From: Alphaproteobacteria bacterium
GTDB taxonomy: Bacteria; Pseudomonadota; Alphaproteobacteria; Sphingomonadales; Sphingomonadaceae
Assembly: GCA_019232625.1 (NCBI GenBank)
Contig: JAFANP010000052.1
Location: 61,911 to 125,910 of the forward strand
Length of the DNA stretch: 64,000 nucleotides
Reading direction: 5' to 3'
Position numbers and translations under genes: made by a program. The first letter of the stretch is position 1, and every line of letters begins with the position of its first letter. Under the pieces are notes generated by a model that had not been told where the DNA came from, ran no database searches, and saw only the letters and a program-made list of their open reading frames with translations. Below are positions 41,474 through 50,685 of the stretch, piece after piece.

Positions 41474-42489
41474 GACGCGGCTCCCGTCGAGACATAGAGG
41501 AAGCTGGGACCGGCGACGCTGACGCCGTCGGCGAGCGGCACCTGCAGCGCGGCGATCGCCGCCATCCTCAGCTCGAACATCTTGCGGACCGCGGCGCCGA
41601 GCTGGCCGTCGACGCCGTTGACCGCCTGCTGGAGCGCGTCGACCATGCCGCTGAACGCCGCGTTGCAGGCGTCCTGCGCGGCCTGCGCGGCGGCGGAATC
41701 CTGCGAGAAATCGTGGCTGCCGGGATCGGCGATCGCGGGATAGACCGCATTCCAGTCGACCCCGAGCGGCGCCGGGCCCCATTGATAGCCGGGATCCTGC
41801 GCCGTCTTGGTCAGCACCTTGTCGTAGTATATCTCGCCGAAACGGTAATAATGGGCGAGCTCGTTCTGGAAATCGAGCGGATCGTCCTTCGCGCCCTCCC
41901 CTTCCGAGACGATGTTCGAGATCGCCTGGTGCGCGTCGGCGTAGCAGCCGACGGCGAAGAGCTGGCCGGCGAAGAACTGGTCGTCGGTGATCTGGTTGCG
42001 GCCGACCGTCCAGGCGCTGTCGGGAAGCGTCGCGAGGAACGCGTCGACCATCGCATAATATTGGCCGATCGTGACCGCGCCGCCGGTCCCCTCCAGCGAC
42101 TCGGCGAACGGGAAGTCCGGCACCTCCTCCGGCTCCTCGATCGCCATTCCCTGCCCCATCGCGTCCGGCGAGAAGGGAAGCAGGTTGATGACGAGCGGCT
42201 CGCCCCCCGGGGGGCCGATATTGCCGAGGGTGCCGGGATAGACGGGCGCGGTGAGCTGGGGCGATCCGCCGAGCGCGTTGACGATGTTGCACACCAGGCA
42301 GAGGTGGATCATCTCCTGGTTGACGATCATGTTGAGCCGCGCGAGCGCCGGCGCGTTGGTGTCCGGCAGGATCGAGAATTTCGCGTACAGATAGGGCGGC
42401 AGGGTGCCGAACTCGATGGCGATCGCCGCCTGCAGCATGTCGATCGCCTCGGCGACCGTGGTGGGAGGAGTGGCCTGCAGCCGGATCAT
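41470..42489 (-). CDS. Ferritin-like domain protein (VioB C-terminal-like)
   Basis: 339 residues, cytoplasmic. The N-terminal half has the ferritin-like helices of the VioB C-terminal domain: AIAIEFGTLPPYLYAKFSI, then the ExxH motif in NMIVNQEMIHLCLVCNIVNA. A second acidic/His set follows (ELAHYYRFGEIYY). Metal binding is likely from the E/ExxH pattern. The gene is transcribed before, and coupled to, the VioB N-terminal-like gene, so the two products probably form one split enzyme with domain order reversed at the DNA level. Confidence 0.78.
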   Translation of the reverse strand: MIRLQATPPTTVAEAIDMLQAAIAIEFGTLPPYLYAKFSILPDTNAPALARLNMIVNQEMIHLCLVCNIVNALGGSPQLTAPVYPGTLGNIGPPGGEPLVINLLPFSPDAMGQGMAIEEPEEVPDFPFAESLEGTGGAVTIGQYYAMVDAFLATLPDSAWTVGRNQITDDQFFAGQLFAVGCYADAHQAISNIVSEGEGAKDDPLDFQNELAHYYRFGEIYYDKVLTKTAQDPGYQWGPAPLGVDWNAVYPAIADPGSHDFSQDSAAAQAAQDACNAAFSGMVDALQQAVNGVDGQLGAAVRKMFELRMAAIAALQVPLADGVSVAGPSFLYVSTGAAS

Positions 42490-42646
42490 CGTCGCGCCCC
42501 CTTGTTGCGAGCGCGCAGCATAAGGCGGCGGGGGCGGGAGGAAAACGGCGCGGCCCGGTTAATTACGTCCGTTATGGGGCCGATCGCCCGTTCCGCCGCG
42601 GCGCGCCCGCGCTATGCTCCGCGCCTGACCGAGGGAGAACCTGCCA

Positions 42647-43717
42647 ATGACCGTCAAGGAGCTGCGCACCCATGGATCCTGGCTGGCGCTGTCGCTGGCC
42701 CTCGCCGCCTGCAACGCGCCCGGCAACGATGCCGCAGCCAATGGCGCCGCGGCGAACCAGGCCGCCGCCGCCGAGGGCGGCAACGGCGCCGCCGCCGACG
42801 GCAATGCCGTCTACGCCACCTGGGGCGTCCACAATCCTCCGGGCGTGAGCAATTGCGGCGCTCCCAATTGCAGCTATGCCGGCAGCCCGGGCCGTCCGCC
42901 CGATCCCATCTACCCGGCCTATTGGCAGTCGCGCTGGACGATGTACCGGGTGTTCGCCAATTACGCGAACGCTCTGCCGCCCTATAAGGGCCCGCCCCCC
43001 GGCCTCGTCCCGGGCCGCGACTACGAGGTCTCCTTCGGCGCCACCTATTACGATTCGACCTGGAAGGGGCCGAGCGGCGAAGGCGCCATGATGGAGCATT
43101 ACGAGAAACGCTGCCTGCCCATCTTCCCGGGCATCCCCAACACCTTCACCTGCTCGTTCATCTCGCTCGGCGACACCGCCTACTTCCTCACCTATCCGCA
43201 GGACCGGCCCAAGGGGATGCCTCCGGTCTGCCTGTTCTCGCCGCTCAACCACCCGCCGCGGCGCGACTTCATCACCCACCTCCCCTACGCGCCGGGCGAC
43301 AGCGCGCAGCTCGGCGGCGGCGCCCAGGCCTATTCCTTCTGGGTCGGCGCCGACGGCAAGCCGTTCCAGACCGGGGTGAAGCCGGACCAGACGGCCAATC
43401 AGGGGATCTTGTTCGGCTATGCCTTCGCCCCGGTGAACGGGCAGATGCAGCCCCAGTCCTTCTACTTCTCGGGCTTCCCGCTCGATCCGCCGAACGCGCC
43501 GTTCGTCAGCCAGAACTATACCAACTGGCAGCCGACCAAGCCCGATCCGGCCAAGACCTGGGCGCAGGTCAGCGGCCTCGATCCCAAGCAGCTTCCCGCC
43601 TGCCAGGTGATGGGGACGCCGCAGGGCGAGGCGCAGGCGGCCGCGGCCCTCAAGGCCGGCGTCAAGCGCCCGCCGAGCTGGTTCGACATCGGCGAGGCGG
43701 GGAAGAGGAAGCACTGA
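42647..43717 (+). CDS. Lipoprotein, hypothetical
   Basis: 356 residues. Signal sequence with lipobox LALAAC (Cys at residue 22), then a low-complexity Asn/Ala/Gly linker of about 35 residues. The large, mostly beta mature domain is rich in Pro, Tyr and Trp (PAYWQSRWTMYRVFANYANA, VPGRDYEVSFGATYYDSTWK, NYTNWQPTKPDPAKTW) and contains several Cys. I do not recognise it. It is divergent from the ferritin-like gene, with 157 bp between. Confidence 0.72.
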   Translation: MTVKELRTHGSWLALSLALAACNAPGNDAAANGAAANQAAAAEGGNGAAADGNAVYATWGVHNPPGVSNCGAPNCSYAGSPGRPPDPIYPAYWQSRWTMYRVFANYANALPPYKGPPPGLVPGRDYEVSFGATYYDSTWKGPSGEGAMMEHYEKRCLPIFPGIPNTFTCSFISLGDTAYFLTYPQDRPKGMPPVCLFSPLNHPPRRDFITHLPYAPGDSAQLGGGAQAYSFWVGADGKPFQTGVKPDQTANQGILFGYAFAPVNGQMQPQSFYFSGFPLDPPNAPFVSQNYTNWQPTKPDPAKTWAQVSGLDPKQLPACQVMGTPQGEAQAAAALKAGVKRPPSWFDIGEAGKRKH

Positions 43718-43736
43718 GGCCGTCCCTCGAATGAGA

Positions 43737-43772
43737 GCGGGGAGGCGCATCCGTCCGGATGCCCCTCCCCGC
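43737..43772. terminator. Bidirectional terminator hairpin
   Basis: Seventeen-base-pair stem with one mismatch (left arm GCGGGGAGGCGCATCCG, right arm CGGATGCCCCTCCCCGC) and a TC loop, placed between two convergent genes. Confidence 0.7.
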
Positions 43773-43794
43773 CCCTTACGCCTACAGGTTACGC

Positions 43795-45684
43795 TTACTT
43801 CTGCGCCATCTTCTGCTCGATGGCGCTGAGGCGCTGCTCGAGGGTGGCGTTGGCGGCGCGGAGCTGGTCCACCTCCGCGCGCAGCTGGTCGACCTCGGCG
43901 GTCTTCGCCTGCAGCGCCGAAGTGCGCTCCTCCAGGGCCTTGACGCCGGCGAGGCTGACGCTCGCCAGGTCCTGGACCCCGATCGAGGTGTTGCCGACGC
44001 CGAGGCCGAAGCTCCTGTAGAAATCCTCCGCCATCGGGCCGAGGTGGCGGACCTGCGCGCCCTCGCTGGTATAGTTCCAGGTCGAGATGGGCAGCGCCCT
44101 CACCCGCGACAGCAGGTCGGCGCCGCTCACCGCCGCGAAATTCTCCTTCGTCGCCCGGCTCGACGTGCAGTTGAACACGCCCGACCCGGCCGGAAGGTTG
44201 CACCCCGTCGTGCCGGCGAGGTTGGTGCGGAAGCGGAAGCCGCCGGTCGCCCGCGCCGCGAACTCGTTGTTCGCGCTGTTGCGGAACGTGTCGGCCGAAG
44301 CCGTCGCCGAACCGTCGGACCAGATGAACGTCCCGGTGAAGCCGTTGTTCGAGGCGAACTTGCCCATCGCGGTGGTGTGGTCCTGGTCGGCGGTGACGTT
44401 GTAGCCGATCGCGACCGCGGCGAGGCCGTGGAGGTTGAACGAGTCCGGATCGCACTTGCCGTTGATCAGCGGCCCGCCCGACTTGGCGTTGTTGCCGAGT
44501 GCGACGCCGTAGGTGTCGCAGACGCGGTTGCCGGCGCCGGCCGAGAAGCCCGCTGCGCCCTTCACCTGGTTGCCGCTTCCGAACACGATCGACGAGGTGC
44601 TCTCGGCCGAGTTGGTATCGCCGAAGGCCAGCGCGTAGAGCCCGATCGCCGTCGAGTTGGAGCCGCCGGCCCAGGAGAAGAAGCCGACATTGGCGTCGTC
44701 CCATTCGGCGTCGGCATAGCCCGAGCGGAAGGCGCCCTTGTAGCTGTCCCACGACGTCCGGTAGCCCTTGCCCTGCATCGGCGAGACTCCGATGCCGAGG
44801 TTGCCGGTGGCGACGAAACTTCCGTTCTGGAAGACCTTGAACCAGGCCGGGGTGTGGCCGCCGGGGCCCGAGCAGCAGGTCGAGCCGCCGCGCAGGTTGA
44901 TCATCGGCGCGGTGCCGTTGGCGTCGCCGACCGAGAGCTGCTCGGTGGGCGGCACGAACTTGACGAAATTGTTGTCGACATAGCCCTTGCTGGTCGCGTC
45001 GGTCGTCGAGATCGGGTTGCCGACGCCGGTGATCCGAGTGCCGCCGGCGGAGAGGCCGGAGAAGACGTTGCTGCCCGACCAGGTGTTGGCGCCGTTGAGG
45101 CGCGCGACGTTGGCGGAGAGCCTGGCGTCGCTGAGCGTGCCGGTGGTCGACGGGTCGTTGAGGGCGGTGACGATCCCCGTCCCGCTCGGGCTGCCGCCGC
45201 CGCCGCCGGTCGGCGCGGTGGTCATCGTCGAGCCGTCGGAGAAGACGATGCCGGCGCCGGCGCCGGTCAGCTTCAGGCTGCCGACCACCTCGAGACGCTG
45301 GGTCGGGTTGTTCGTGCCGATGCCGACATTGCCGAGGGCGTTGATCCGCATCCGCTCGGCCTTGGTGCCGCCGCTGGGCGCGGTGCGCAGGATGATCGCC
45401 GCGGCGTTGTTCGCGCCCGAATCGATATAGGCCTGGCCGGAGAGGCCGCTCCAGCCGTTGCCGAACAGCTGGATCGCCGCGCCGTCGGGCACCTCGCCCA
45501 GGGTCGGCGCGGTGTAGAGCCTGAGGCCGCCATTGTTGTCCGACATGCGGATGTCCCGCATGTAGTTGGTGCCGGCCGAGGTGAAGATGATGTCGCCGTC
45601 GACGGTCTGCTGGGCGTGGGCGGTCCCCGCCATCGCCGTCGCCATGAACGCGGCGATCGAAATCCTGCGAGCGATGTAGCTCAT
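43795..45684 (-). CDS. Tail-fibre-like surface protein with C-terminal S74 chaperone domain
   Basis: 629 residues. Signal peptide (ISIAAFMATAMAGTAHA); beta-helical repeat region with the typical NALGNVGIGTNNPTQRLEVV segment, several YadA-head-like pieces (TAIGLYALAFGDTNSAES, GVALGNNAKSGG, AVAIGYNVTADQ). A peptidase S74 intramolecular chaperone follows (SSRATKENFAAVSGADLLSR, LGPMAEDFYRSFGLG), then a C-terminal trimeric coiled coil with a heptad EVDQLRAEVDQLRAA. S74 domains self-cleave after trimerisation in phage fibres. No phage genes surround it, so it is probably a cell-surface trimer. Confidence 0.85.
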   Translation of the reverse strand: MSYIARRISIAAFMATAMAGTAHAQQTVDGDIIFTSAGTNYMRDIRMSDNNGGLRLYTAPTLGEVPDGAAIQLFGNGWSGLSGQAYIDSGANNAAAIILRTAPSGGTKAERMRINALGNVGIGTNNPTQRLEVVGSLKLTGAGAGIVFSDGSTMTTAPTGGGGGSPSGTGIVTALNDPSTTGTLSDARLSANVARLNGANTWSGSNVFSGLSAGGTRITGVGNPISTTDATSKGYVDNNFVKFVPPTEQLSVGDANGTAPMINLRGGSTCCSGPGGHTPAWFKVFQNGSFVATGNLGIGVSPMQGKGYRTSWDSYKGAFRSGYADAEWDDANVGFFSWAGGSNSTAIGLYALAFGDTNSAESTSSIVFGSGNQVKGAAGFSAGAGNRVCDTYGVALGNNAKSGGPLINGKCDPDSFNLHGLAAVAIGYNVTADQDHTTAMGKFASNNGFTGTFIWSDGSATASADTFRNSANNEFAARATGGFRFRTNLAGTTGCNLPAGSGVFNCTSSRATKENFAAVSGADLLSRVRALPISTWNYTSEGAQVRHLGPMAEDFYRSFGLGVGNTSIGVQDLASVSLAGVKALEERTSALQAKTAEVDQLRAEVDQLRAANATLEQRLSAIEQKMAQK

Positions 45685-45763
45685 GATGATGCTCCCCGAT
45701 GAGAAAATGCCGGCGCCGATGCGCCGGTGAAGTGGTGCGGTGGGTGGCGCGCGGCGTGCGGCG

Positions 45764-46081
45764 CTACTGGGCGGCGCCGCTGGTGCTGGCCGCGACGATC
45801 TTGCCGCCTCCGGCCGAGACGACCGGCATCCACTGGCCCTGATACTGGATCATCGGCGTGCCCTGGATCATCTCGATCTTCACGCCGGCGGCCGGGACGG
45901 CAACCCGCGCGCTACGATGATAGGGAAATTTCGCGCCGTTATTGTCATCCGACCTGGTACATCCCGTCAGCATCGGATTGACGATTCCGTTGCAGCCGAG
46001 GGCGCTTGCCTGGCTCGGCAGCGCCAAGGTGGCGACGAGGGCGGCCGTAACCATGAGGGGCAAACGAGGGGTCTTCATCAC
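45764..46081 (-). CDS. Small secreted protein, hypothetical
   Basis: 105 residues. A signal peptide (MMKTPRLPLMVTAALVATLA to ASA) is followed by a mature part with two Cys (GCNGIVNPMLTGC), RSDDNNGAKFPYHRS and a C-terminal strand region (GTPMIQYQGQWMPVVSAGGG). The gene lies about 80 bp upstream of the S74 protein gene on the same strand and may share its transcript. Function unknown. Confidence 0.65.
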   Translation of the reverse strand: MMKTPRLPLMVTAALVATLALPSQASALGCNGIVNPMLTGCTRSDDNNGAKFPYHRSARVAVPAAGVKIEMIQGTPMIQYQGQWMPVVSAGGGKIVAASTSGAAQ

Positions 46082-46308
46082 TCTGTCCTTCGCGTCGTGT
46101 CCTGATCTTGTGGCTTACCCATAACGGCACTTTGCGATGGGCGCGCGCGTCTTTCTCCACCACCCTCGACACGGTTGCGCACAGACCCGCACAAAGCCGC
46201 CCGGTCGCCGGAAAAGCCGCTGGGGCGCGAGGTAAAAAGAGCGGGCGCCGAACGCTGTCGCGCCCGCCGCCCGCAGTGCCCCTGGCAGGGAGCATGTTCC
46301 TTTTCGGT

Positions 46309-49300
46309 TCAGAGGACGAAGTCGGTCGCCGCGAGGCTGTGGCCGTCGTTGACATGTACCAGGATCGCGAAATCGGCGGTGCCGTTGCCGTCGATGTCCG
46401 CCTGCACCAGCCAGTTTCCCGGCCCGGAGGCGTCGGGGGCCGCGCGCAGCTCGCCGGCATGGTTGGTGAAGGCGCCGGAGCCGATGAAATTGAACGCGTT
46501 GTTGCCGTTGCCGGCATTGCCGTCGGCGTCGATCGTGAACAGGTTGATCTTGTCGCCCAGGGTGAAGTCGAGGATCGTGTCGCGGCTCGCGGCGGTGCTT
46601 TCGGCGACGCTGAAATATTCGAAATAGTCGTTGCCGCCGCCGCCCTTCAGCGTGTCCGCGCCGAGATTGCCGAACAGCTGGTCGTTGCCGGCGCCGCCGG
46701 TCAGCGTGTCGTTGTCCCAGCCGCCGCGGATGTTGAAGCTGCCGTTGGTCTCGGCGGAGCCGTTGAAGTTGAGGTGCTCGCCCGCCCGAAGCGACAGGCC
46801 GATCACCATCATCGTCTGGCCGGCGGCGAGGTTGGCGTCGTTGGAGGTCAGCGTGTAGTTGTTGGGCGAGGCGGCGTTGCCCGAGCCGTAGACTCCGATC
46901 TTCTCGATCGAGACGAGGTCGTTGGAGTCGAAGGTCAGATTGTAGGTGCCGAGCAGGCCGAGCGTGTCGAAGGCGGCGCCGCCGTCGACGCTGTCGGCGT
47001 TGTTGAAGCTGCCGCCGAAGAAGATGAAGTCGTTGCCGCCGCCGCCGCTGACATTGTCGTTGCCGGCATTGGCCGACGTATAGCCGGCCGCGTCGGCGAG
47101 GACGATGAGGTCGCCGCCATTGCCCATGACGATGACGTTGTCGAGCGTGTTGCCCCAGACGCCCTGCGCCCCGGACGAGGTCCCGGTCAGCTTCTCGACG
47201 TTGGCGGGGAGGGTGTAGAGCTGGGTGAAGTCGACCCGGCTGCCGAGGATCGTCTGCACCTCGTCGAAGCCGGCATTGGGCTGCTCGACGACGATGTCGC
47301 CGGTATCGTCGACGATGTAGATGTCGTCGCCGGTGCCGCCGGTCATCGTGTCGGCGCCGGTGCCGCCGTCGATCAGGTCGTTGCCGCCGCCGCCGGAAAG
47401 CTGGTCGTTGGAGGCGAGGCCGAACAGGCTGTCGTCATAGTCGCCGCCGGTCAGCGTGTCGCTCTGCGGCGTGCCGATGAGGAACAGCCGCGCGGCGTAG
47501 CCGCCGAGATTATATTCGGTGAAGTTCGTCGCCAGCGTGTTCGCGAAGGTCAGGTAGGTGACGTAGGAATTGCCGCCGCCATTGGCGTCGATCTGAAGCA
47601 AGGTGTCGGCGCCGCTCTGCAGCAGGCGAAGATGCCCGTCCTGGAAGGGGTTGGTGGTGCCGTTCCAGTTGGTGAGCTTGGCCGCGAGGAAGTCCGTCCA
47701 GAACAAGGCGTCGCCGGCCGCGCCGGTCTGGAAGTCCGTGACGACGAACGAGACGGGCTGCCAGGCCGCCGCCGTCTCGAGCAGCCACAAAGTGTCCTGT
47801 CCGGCGCCGAGGGAGATCGTGGCGGTGCCCGCCATCGAGTCGAGCTCGATCGTGTCGTTGCCCGTGCCCGCCGTCACCGTGACGACGCTGGCGGTGCGCA
47901 TGACGATCGAGATCGTGTCGTCGCCGGCGCCGCCGTCCGCGAAGAGGCCGCTTGCCAGCGTGCCGTAGCGCCACAGGTTGAGGTGATCGTTGCCGTCCTC
48001 GCCGTAGAGCTTGTCGGTCGAGCCGCTGTCGTCGGTCAGGACGTCGTTGCCGTCGCCGCCATGAAGCTCGTCATTGCCGTCGCCGCCCTCGAGCGAGTCC
48101 CAGCCGAGGCCGCCGGTGAGGAGGTCGTCGCCGGCCTCTCCGAAGATCTCGTCATTGTCGGCGCCGCCGTCGATCGTGTCGTTGCCGCCGCCGCCGAGCA
48201 GCTGGTCGCCGCCGGCGAGGCCGTTGATCGTGTCGGGGCCGACGCCGCCGGTCAGCACGTCGTCGCCGGCCGTGCCGGTGAGGTTCTGGCCCGCCGCCGA
48301 GCCGTCCGACGGATAGCCGCCGAGGTTGAAGGCGGTGAACGCCGCCGCCGAGGTGTTGGCCAGGGTCAGCAGGGTCGCATAGGAATCGCCGCCGCCATTG
48401 GCGTCGATCTGGAGCAGGGTGTCCGTGCCGCTCTGGAGCAGGCGGACGTGGCCGTCGGCGAAGGGATTGGTGCTGCCGTTCCAGTTGGTGAGCCTGGCCG
48501 CGAGATAGTCGCTCCAGCTGAGCCGGTCGCCGCCCGCGCCGGTCTGGAAGTCGGTCACGGTCAGCGCGACCGGCTGGTAGACGGCCGCGGTCTCGTCGAG
48601 CTGGAGGACGTCCTGGCCGGCGCCCAGCGTCAGCGGCGCCGTCCCCGCGAAGGCCGCGATCTCGACCGTGTCGGCGCCCGCGCCGGCATTGAGGGTGAGG
48701 CTGCTCGCGTTGCGGATGTCGAGGAGCAGATGGTCGTCGCCGTTGCCGCCGTTGACGACCAGGCTCGCCGCCACCGCTCCGGAGCGCGTGAGGACGATGG
48801 CGTCGTCGCCGTCGCCGCCGTAAAGCTGGTCGGCCGAGCCGCTGTCGTCGCTGAGCACGTCGTCGTCGTCGCCGCCGTAAAGCTCGTCGTCGCCCGCGCC
48901 GCCGTCCAGCGTGTCGGCGCCCACGTTGCCGAACAGGATGTCGTGGCCGGCCTCTCCTGACAGCACGTCGTTTCCGGCGCCGCCGTCGAGCGTGTCGTCG
49001 CCGCCGGCGCCGTTGAGCTGGTCGCCGCCGGCGAGGCCGTTGAGGGCGTCGTTCCCCGAGCCGCCGGTGAGGACGTCGTCGCCGGCCGTGCCGTTCAGCG
49101 TCTGCGCCGCGTTCGACCCGTCGGCCGCGAAGCCGCCGAGGTTGAAGGCGGTGAATCCGGTGGCGAGCGTGTTGGCGAAGGTGACGAAGGTCGCATAGGC
49201 GTTTCCGCCGCCGTCCGTGTCGAGCTGAAGCAAGGTGTCGCTGCCGTTCTGGAGCAGGCGGACGTGGCCGTCGGCGAACGGGTTGGAGGCGGGGTTCCAG

Positions 49301-49929
49301 TTCGTCAGCCGGGCGGCCAGGAAGGCGCTCCACCTGAGGCTGTCGCCGGCGGAGCCGGTCTGGAAGTCGCTGACGAGGATCGAGGTCGGCTGGTACGAGG
49401 CCGCGGTCGCGAGGAACGCGATGACGTCCTGGCCGGTGCCGAGCGAGATGGTCGCCGAGCCCGCGAAGGATTCGAGCTCGATCGTGTCGTCGCCGCCGCC
49501 GCCGGCGATCGAGAGGGTGCTGGCGTTGCGGATCGAGATCCAGAACCGGTCGTGGCCGGCGCCGCCGTCGGCGATCAGCCCCGCCGCCGCCGCGGTGGCG
49601 GCGTAGCGGACGATCGCGAGGTCGTCCTCGCCGTCCTCGCCGAACAACTGGTCGGTCGAGCCGCCGTCGTCGTAGAGGAAGTCGTTGCCGTCCCAGCCGT
49701 GCATCACGTCGTTGCCGTCGCCGCCGTCGAGGCTGTCCCAGCCGAGGCCGCCGTAGAGCGCGTCGTCGCCGCCCTCGCCGTAGACGACGTCGTTGCCGTC
49801 GCCGCCGTCGAGCGAATCGCCGCCCTCGCCGCCGAAGAGATGATCGTCGCCGCCGAGACCGCTCGCTATGTCGCCCGCGACGGTGCCGACGATGGTGTCG
49901 GCGCCCGCCGTGCCGGTGATGGTAGACAC
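46309..49929 (-). CDS. RTX calcium-binding repeat protein
   Basis: 1206-residue acidic protein made largely of hemolysin-type GGxGxDxLx nonapeptides (for example GGDGNDVVYGEGGDDALYGG), which fold into Ca2+-loaded beta-rolls outside the cell. A larger module of about 273 residues (beta-roll, an aliphatic stretch ending VTDFQTG or VSDFQTG, then LTNW-NPFADGHVRLLQ and FNLGG) is repeated three times, starting near residues 91, 363 and 638. The C-terminus resembles the serralysin C-terminal domain (DTILDFTLGDKINLFTIDAD, ending SLAATDFVL), a type I secretion signal. No signal peptide, and no ABC exporter genes nearby. Adhesin or surface-layer roles are possible. Confidence 0.9.
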   Translation of the reverse strand: MSTITGTAGADTIVGTVAGDIASGLGGDDHLFGGEGGDSLDGGDGNDVVYGEGGDDALYGGLGWDSLDGGDGNDVMHGWDGNDFLYDDGGSTDQLFGEDGEDDLAIVRYAATAAAAGLIADGGAGHDRFWISIRNASTLSIAGGGGDDTIELESFAGSATISLGTGQDVIAFLATAASYQPTSILVSDFQTGSAGDSLRWSAFLAARLTNWNPASNPFADGHVRLLQNGSDTLLQLDTDGGGNAYATFVTFANTLATGFTAFNLGGFAADGSNAAQTLNGTAGDDVLTGGSGNDALNGLAGGDQLNGAGGDDTLDGGAGNDVLSGEAGHDILFGNVGADTLDGGAGDDELYGGDDDDVLSDDSGSADQLYGGDGDDAIVLTRSGAVAASLVVNGGNGDDHLLLDIRNASSLTLNAGAGADTVEIAAFAGTAPLTLGAGQDVLQLDETAAVYQPVALTVTDFQTGAGGDRLSWSDYLAARLTNWNGSTNPFADGHVRLLQSGTDTLLQIDANGGGDSYATLLTLANTSAAAFTAFNLGGYPSDGSAAGQNLTGTAGDDVLTGGVGPDTINGLAGGDQLLGGGGNDTIDGGADNDEIFGEAGDDLLTGGLGWDSLEGGDGNDELHGGDGNDVLTDDSGSTDKLYGEDGNDHLNLWRYGTLASGLFADGGAGDDTISIVMRTASVVTVTAGTGNDTIELDSMAGTATISLGAGQDTLWLLETAAAWQPVSFVVTDFQTGAAGDALFWTDFLAAKLTNWNGTTNPFQDGHLRLLQSGADTLLQIDANGGGNSYVTYLTFANTLATNFTEYNLGGYAARLFLIGTPQSDTLTGGDYDDSLFGLASNDQLSGGGGNDLIDGGTGADTMTGGTGDDIYIVDDTGDIVVEQPNAGFDEVQTILGSRVDFTQLYTLPANVEKLTGTSSGAQGVWGNTLDNVIVMGNGGDLIVLADAAGYTSANAGNDNVSGGGGNDFIFFGGSFNNADSVDGGAAFDTLGLLGTYNLTFDSNDLVSIEKIGVYGSGNAASPNNYTLTSNDANLAAGQTMMVIGLSLRAGEHLNFNGSAETNGSFNIRGGWDNDTLTGGAGNDQLFGNLGADTLKGGGGNDYFEYFSVAESTAASRDTILDFTLGDKINLFTIDADGNAGNGNNAFNFIGSGAFTNHAGELRAAPDASGPGNWLVQADIDGNGTADFAILVHVNDGHSLAATDFVL

Positions 49930-50252
49930 CTCAACCCTCCGCCTTCAAATGATCTCGGCCGGCCCGCCTTTGCGAAGGCATGCGCGGCGAAGCGTTGCAC
50001 GCTTCCCCCTTGCCCCGGCACGGGAACGCGGCCCGCTTCGAGATGGCGGGTGGATGAACCAGTTTGGCCCGTCGCCGCAATGAGCGCTTTCGGCCCAATT
50101 GCGTCTAAACCCGTAAAAATCCGCCATCTTGATGGACGGACGCGGCGCCGCTGTGCCGCAGAGGTGTGCGGTTGGTTCAGCCGCGGTACAGGCTGGAAGG
50201 ATCGGGCGGAGGCGCTGGGACCCTCTCCCGCGGACGGGAGAGGGGCGTCGGC
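49930..50252. other. Intergenic, upstream of the RTX gene
   Basis: No gene seen. It holds a spaced inverted pair (AGATGGCGG and CCGCCATCT, about 87 bp apart) and, near its right end, a half-copy of a CCCTCTCCCG/CGGGAGAGGG hairpin (about 50220-50240). Confidence 0.4.
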
Positions 50253-50606
50253 TCAGCCGCGCTCGCCGATGCGGAGGCGGCGCCGCTCGGCCATGGCGTA
50301 GCGGGTGGCCGGCGCGGGGGCGTAGCGGCGGACGGCGGAGCGCTGCTGGCACCGGTCCTGCCGCGCCGCCGAACAGGGCGGATAGTCCGCCGCCGCGACC
50401 GAATCGAGCTCGGGCAGCGGCGCGTCGGCGTCGGCTCGGAGACGGTGCCGGACGCCCCGCTCGTAGGTCTGAACGCAATGGTCGGTGACCGTCGCCGAGC
50501 AGGGCGGGTAGGTTTCCCGCGGGCCGTCATAGGGGACCGGCGGCGGCGGGGCGGCGCTGGCGAGGCCGAGGAGGAGGAAGGGTGCGAGGGCGAAAGGCGT
50601 CTTCAT
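50253..50606 (-). CDS. Secreted hypothetical protein
   Basis: 117 residues with a signal peptide (MKTPFALAPFLLLGLASA). The mature part has a duplicated Cys motif, YPPCSATVTDHCVQTYERGV and YPPCSAARQDRCQQRSAVR, suggesting two disulphide-bonded repeats. I believe similar proteins occur in other sphingomonads. No function known. Confidence 0.65.
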   Translation of the reverse strand: MKTPFALAPFLLLGLASAAPPPPVPYDGPRETYPPCSATVTDHCVQTYERGVRHRLRADADAPLPELDSVAAADYPPCSAARQDRCQQRSAVRRYAPAPATRYAMAERRRLRIGERG

Positions 50607-50685
50607 CGCTCACCTCTTACAGCTTGGAGATACGGTCGGTTACCGTGACGAAACGTTGTCGCCCGTCCCGCCGTTCCGCGCAAGC

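Noticed and set aside
39596..42489. A violacein biosynthesis operon
   Set aside because: Only the two VioB-like parts are present; no VioA-type oxidase, VioE or flavin monooxygenases are nearby.
43795..45684. Prophage remnant, because of the S74 tail-fibre domain
   Set aside because: There are no integrase, terminase, capsid or lysis genes, and the protein has a bacterial signal peptide.
46108..48960. 950-codon plus-strand frame opposite the RTX gene
   Set aside because: It is the complement of repeated GGxGxD codons, giving Val/Ala/Gly-rich repeats with no independent support.
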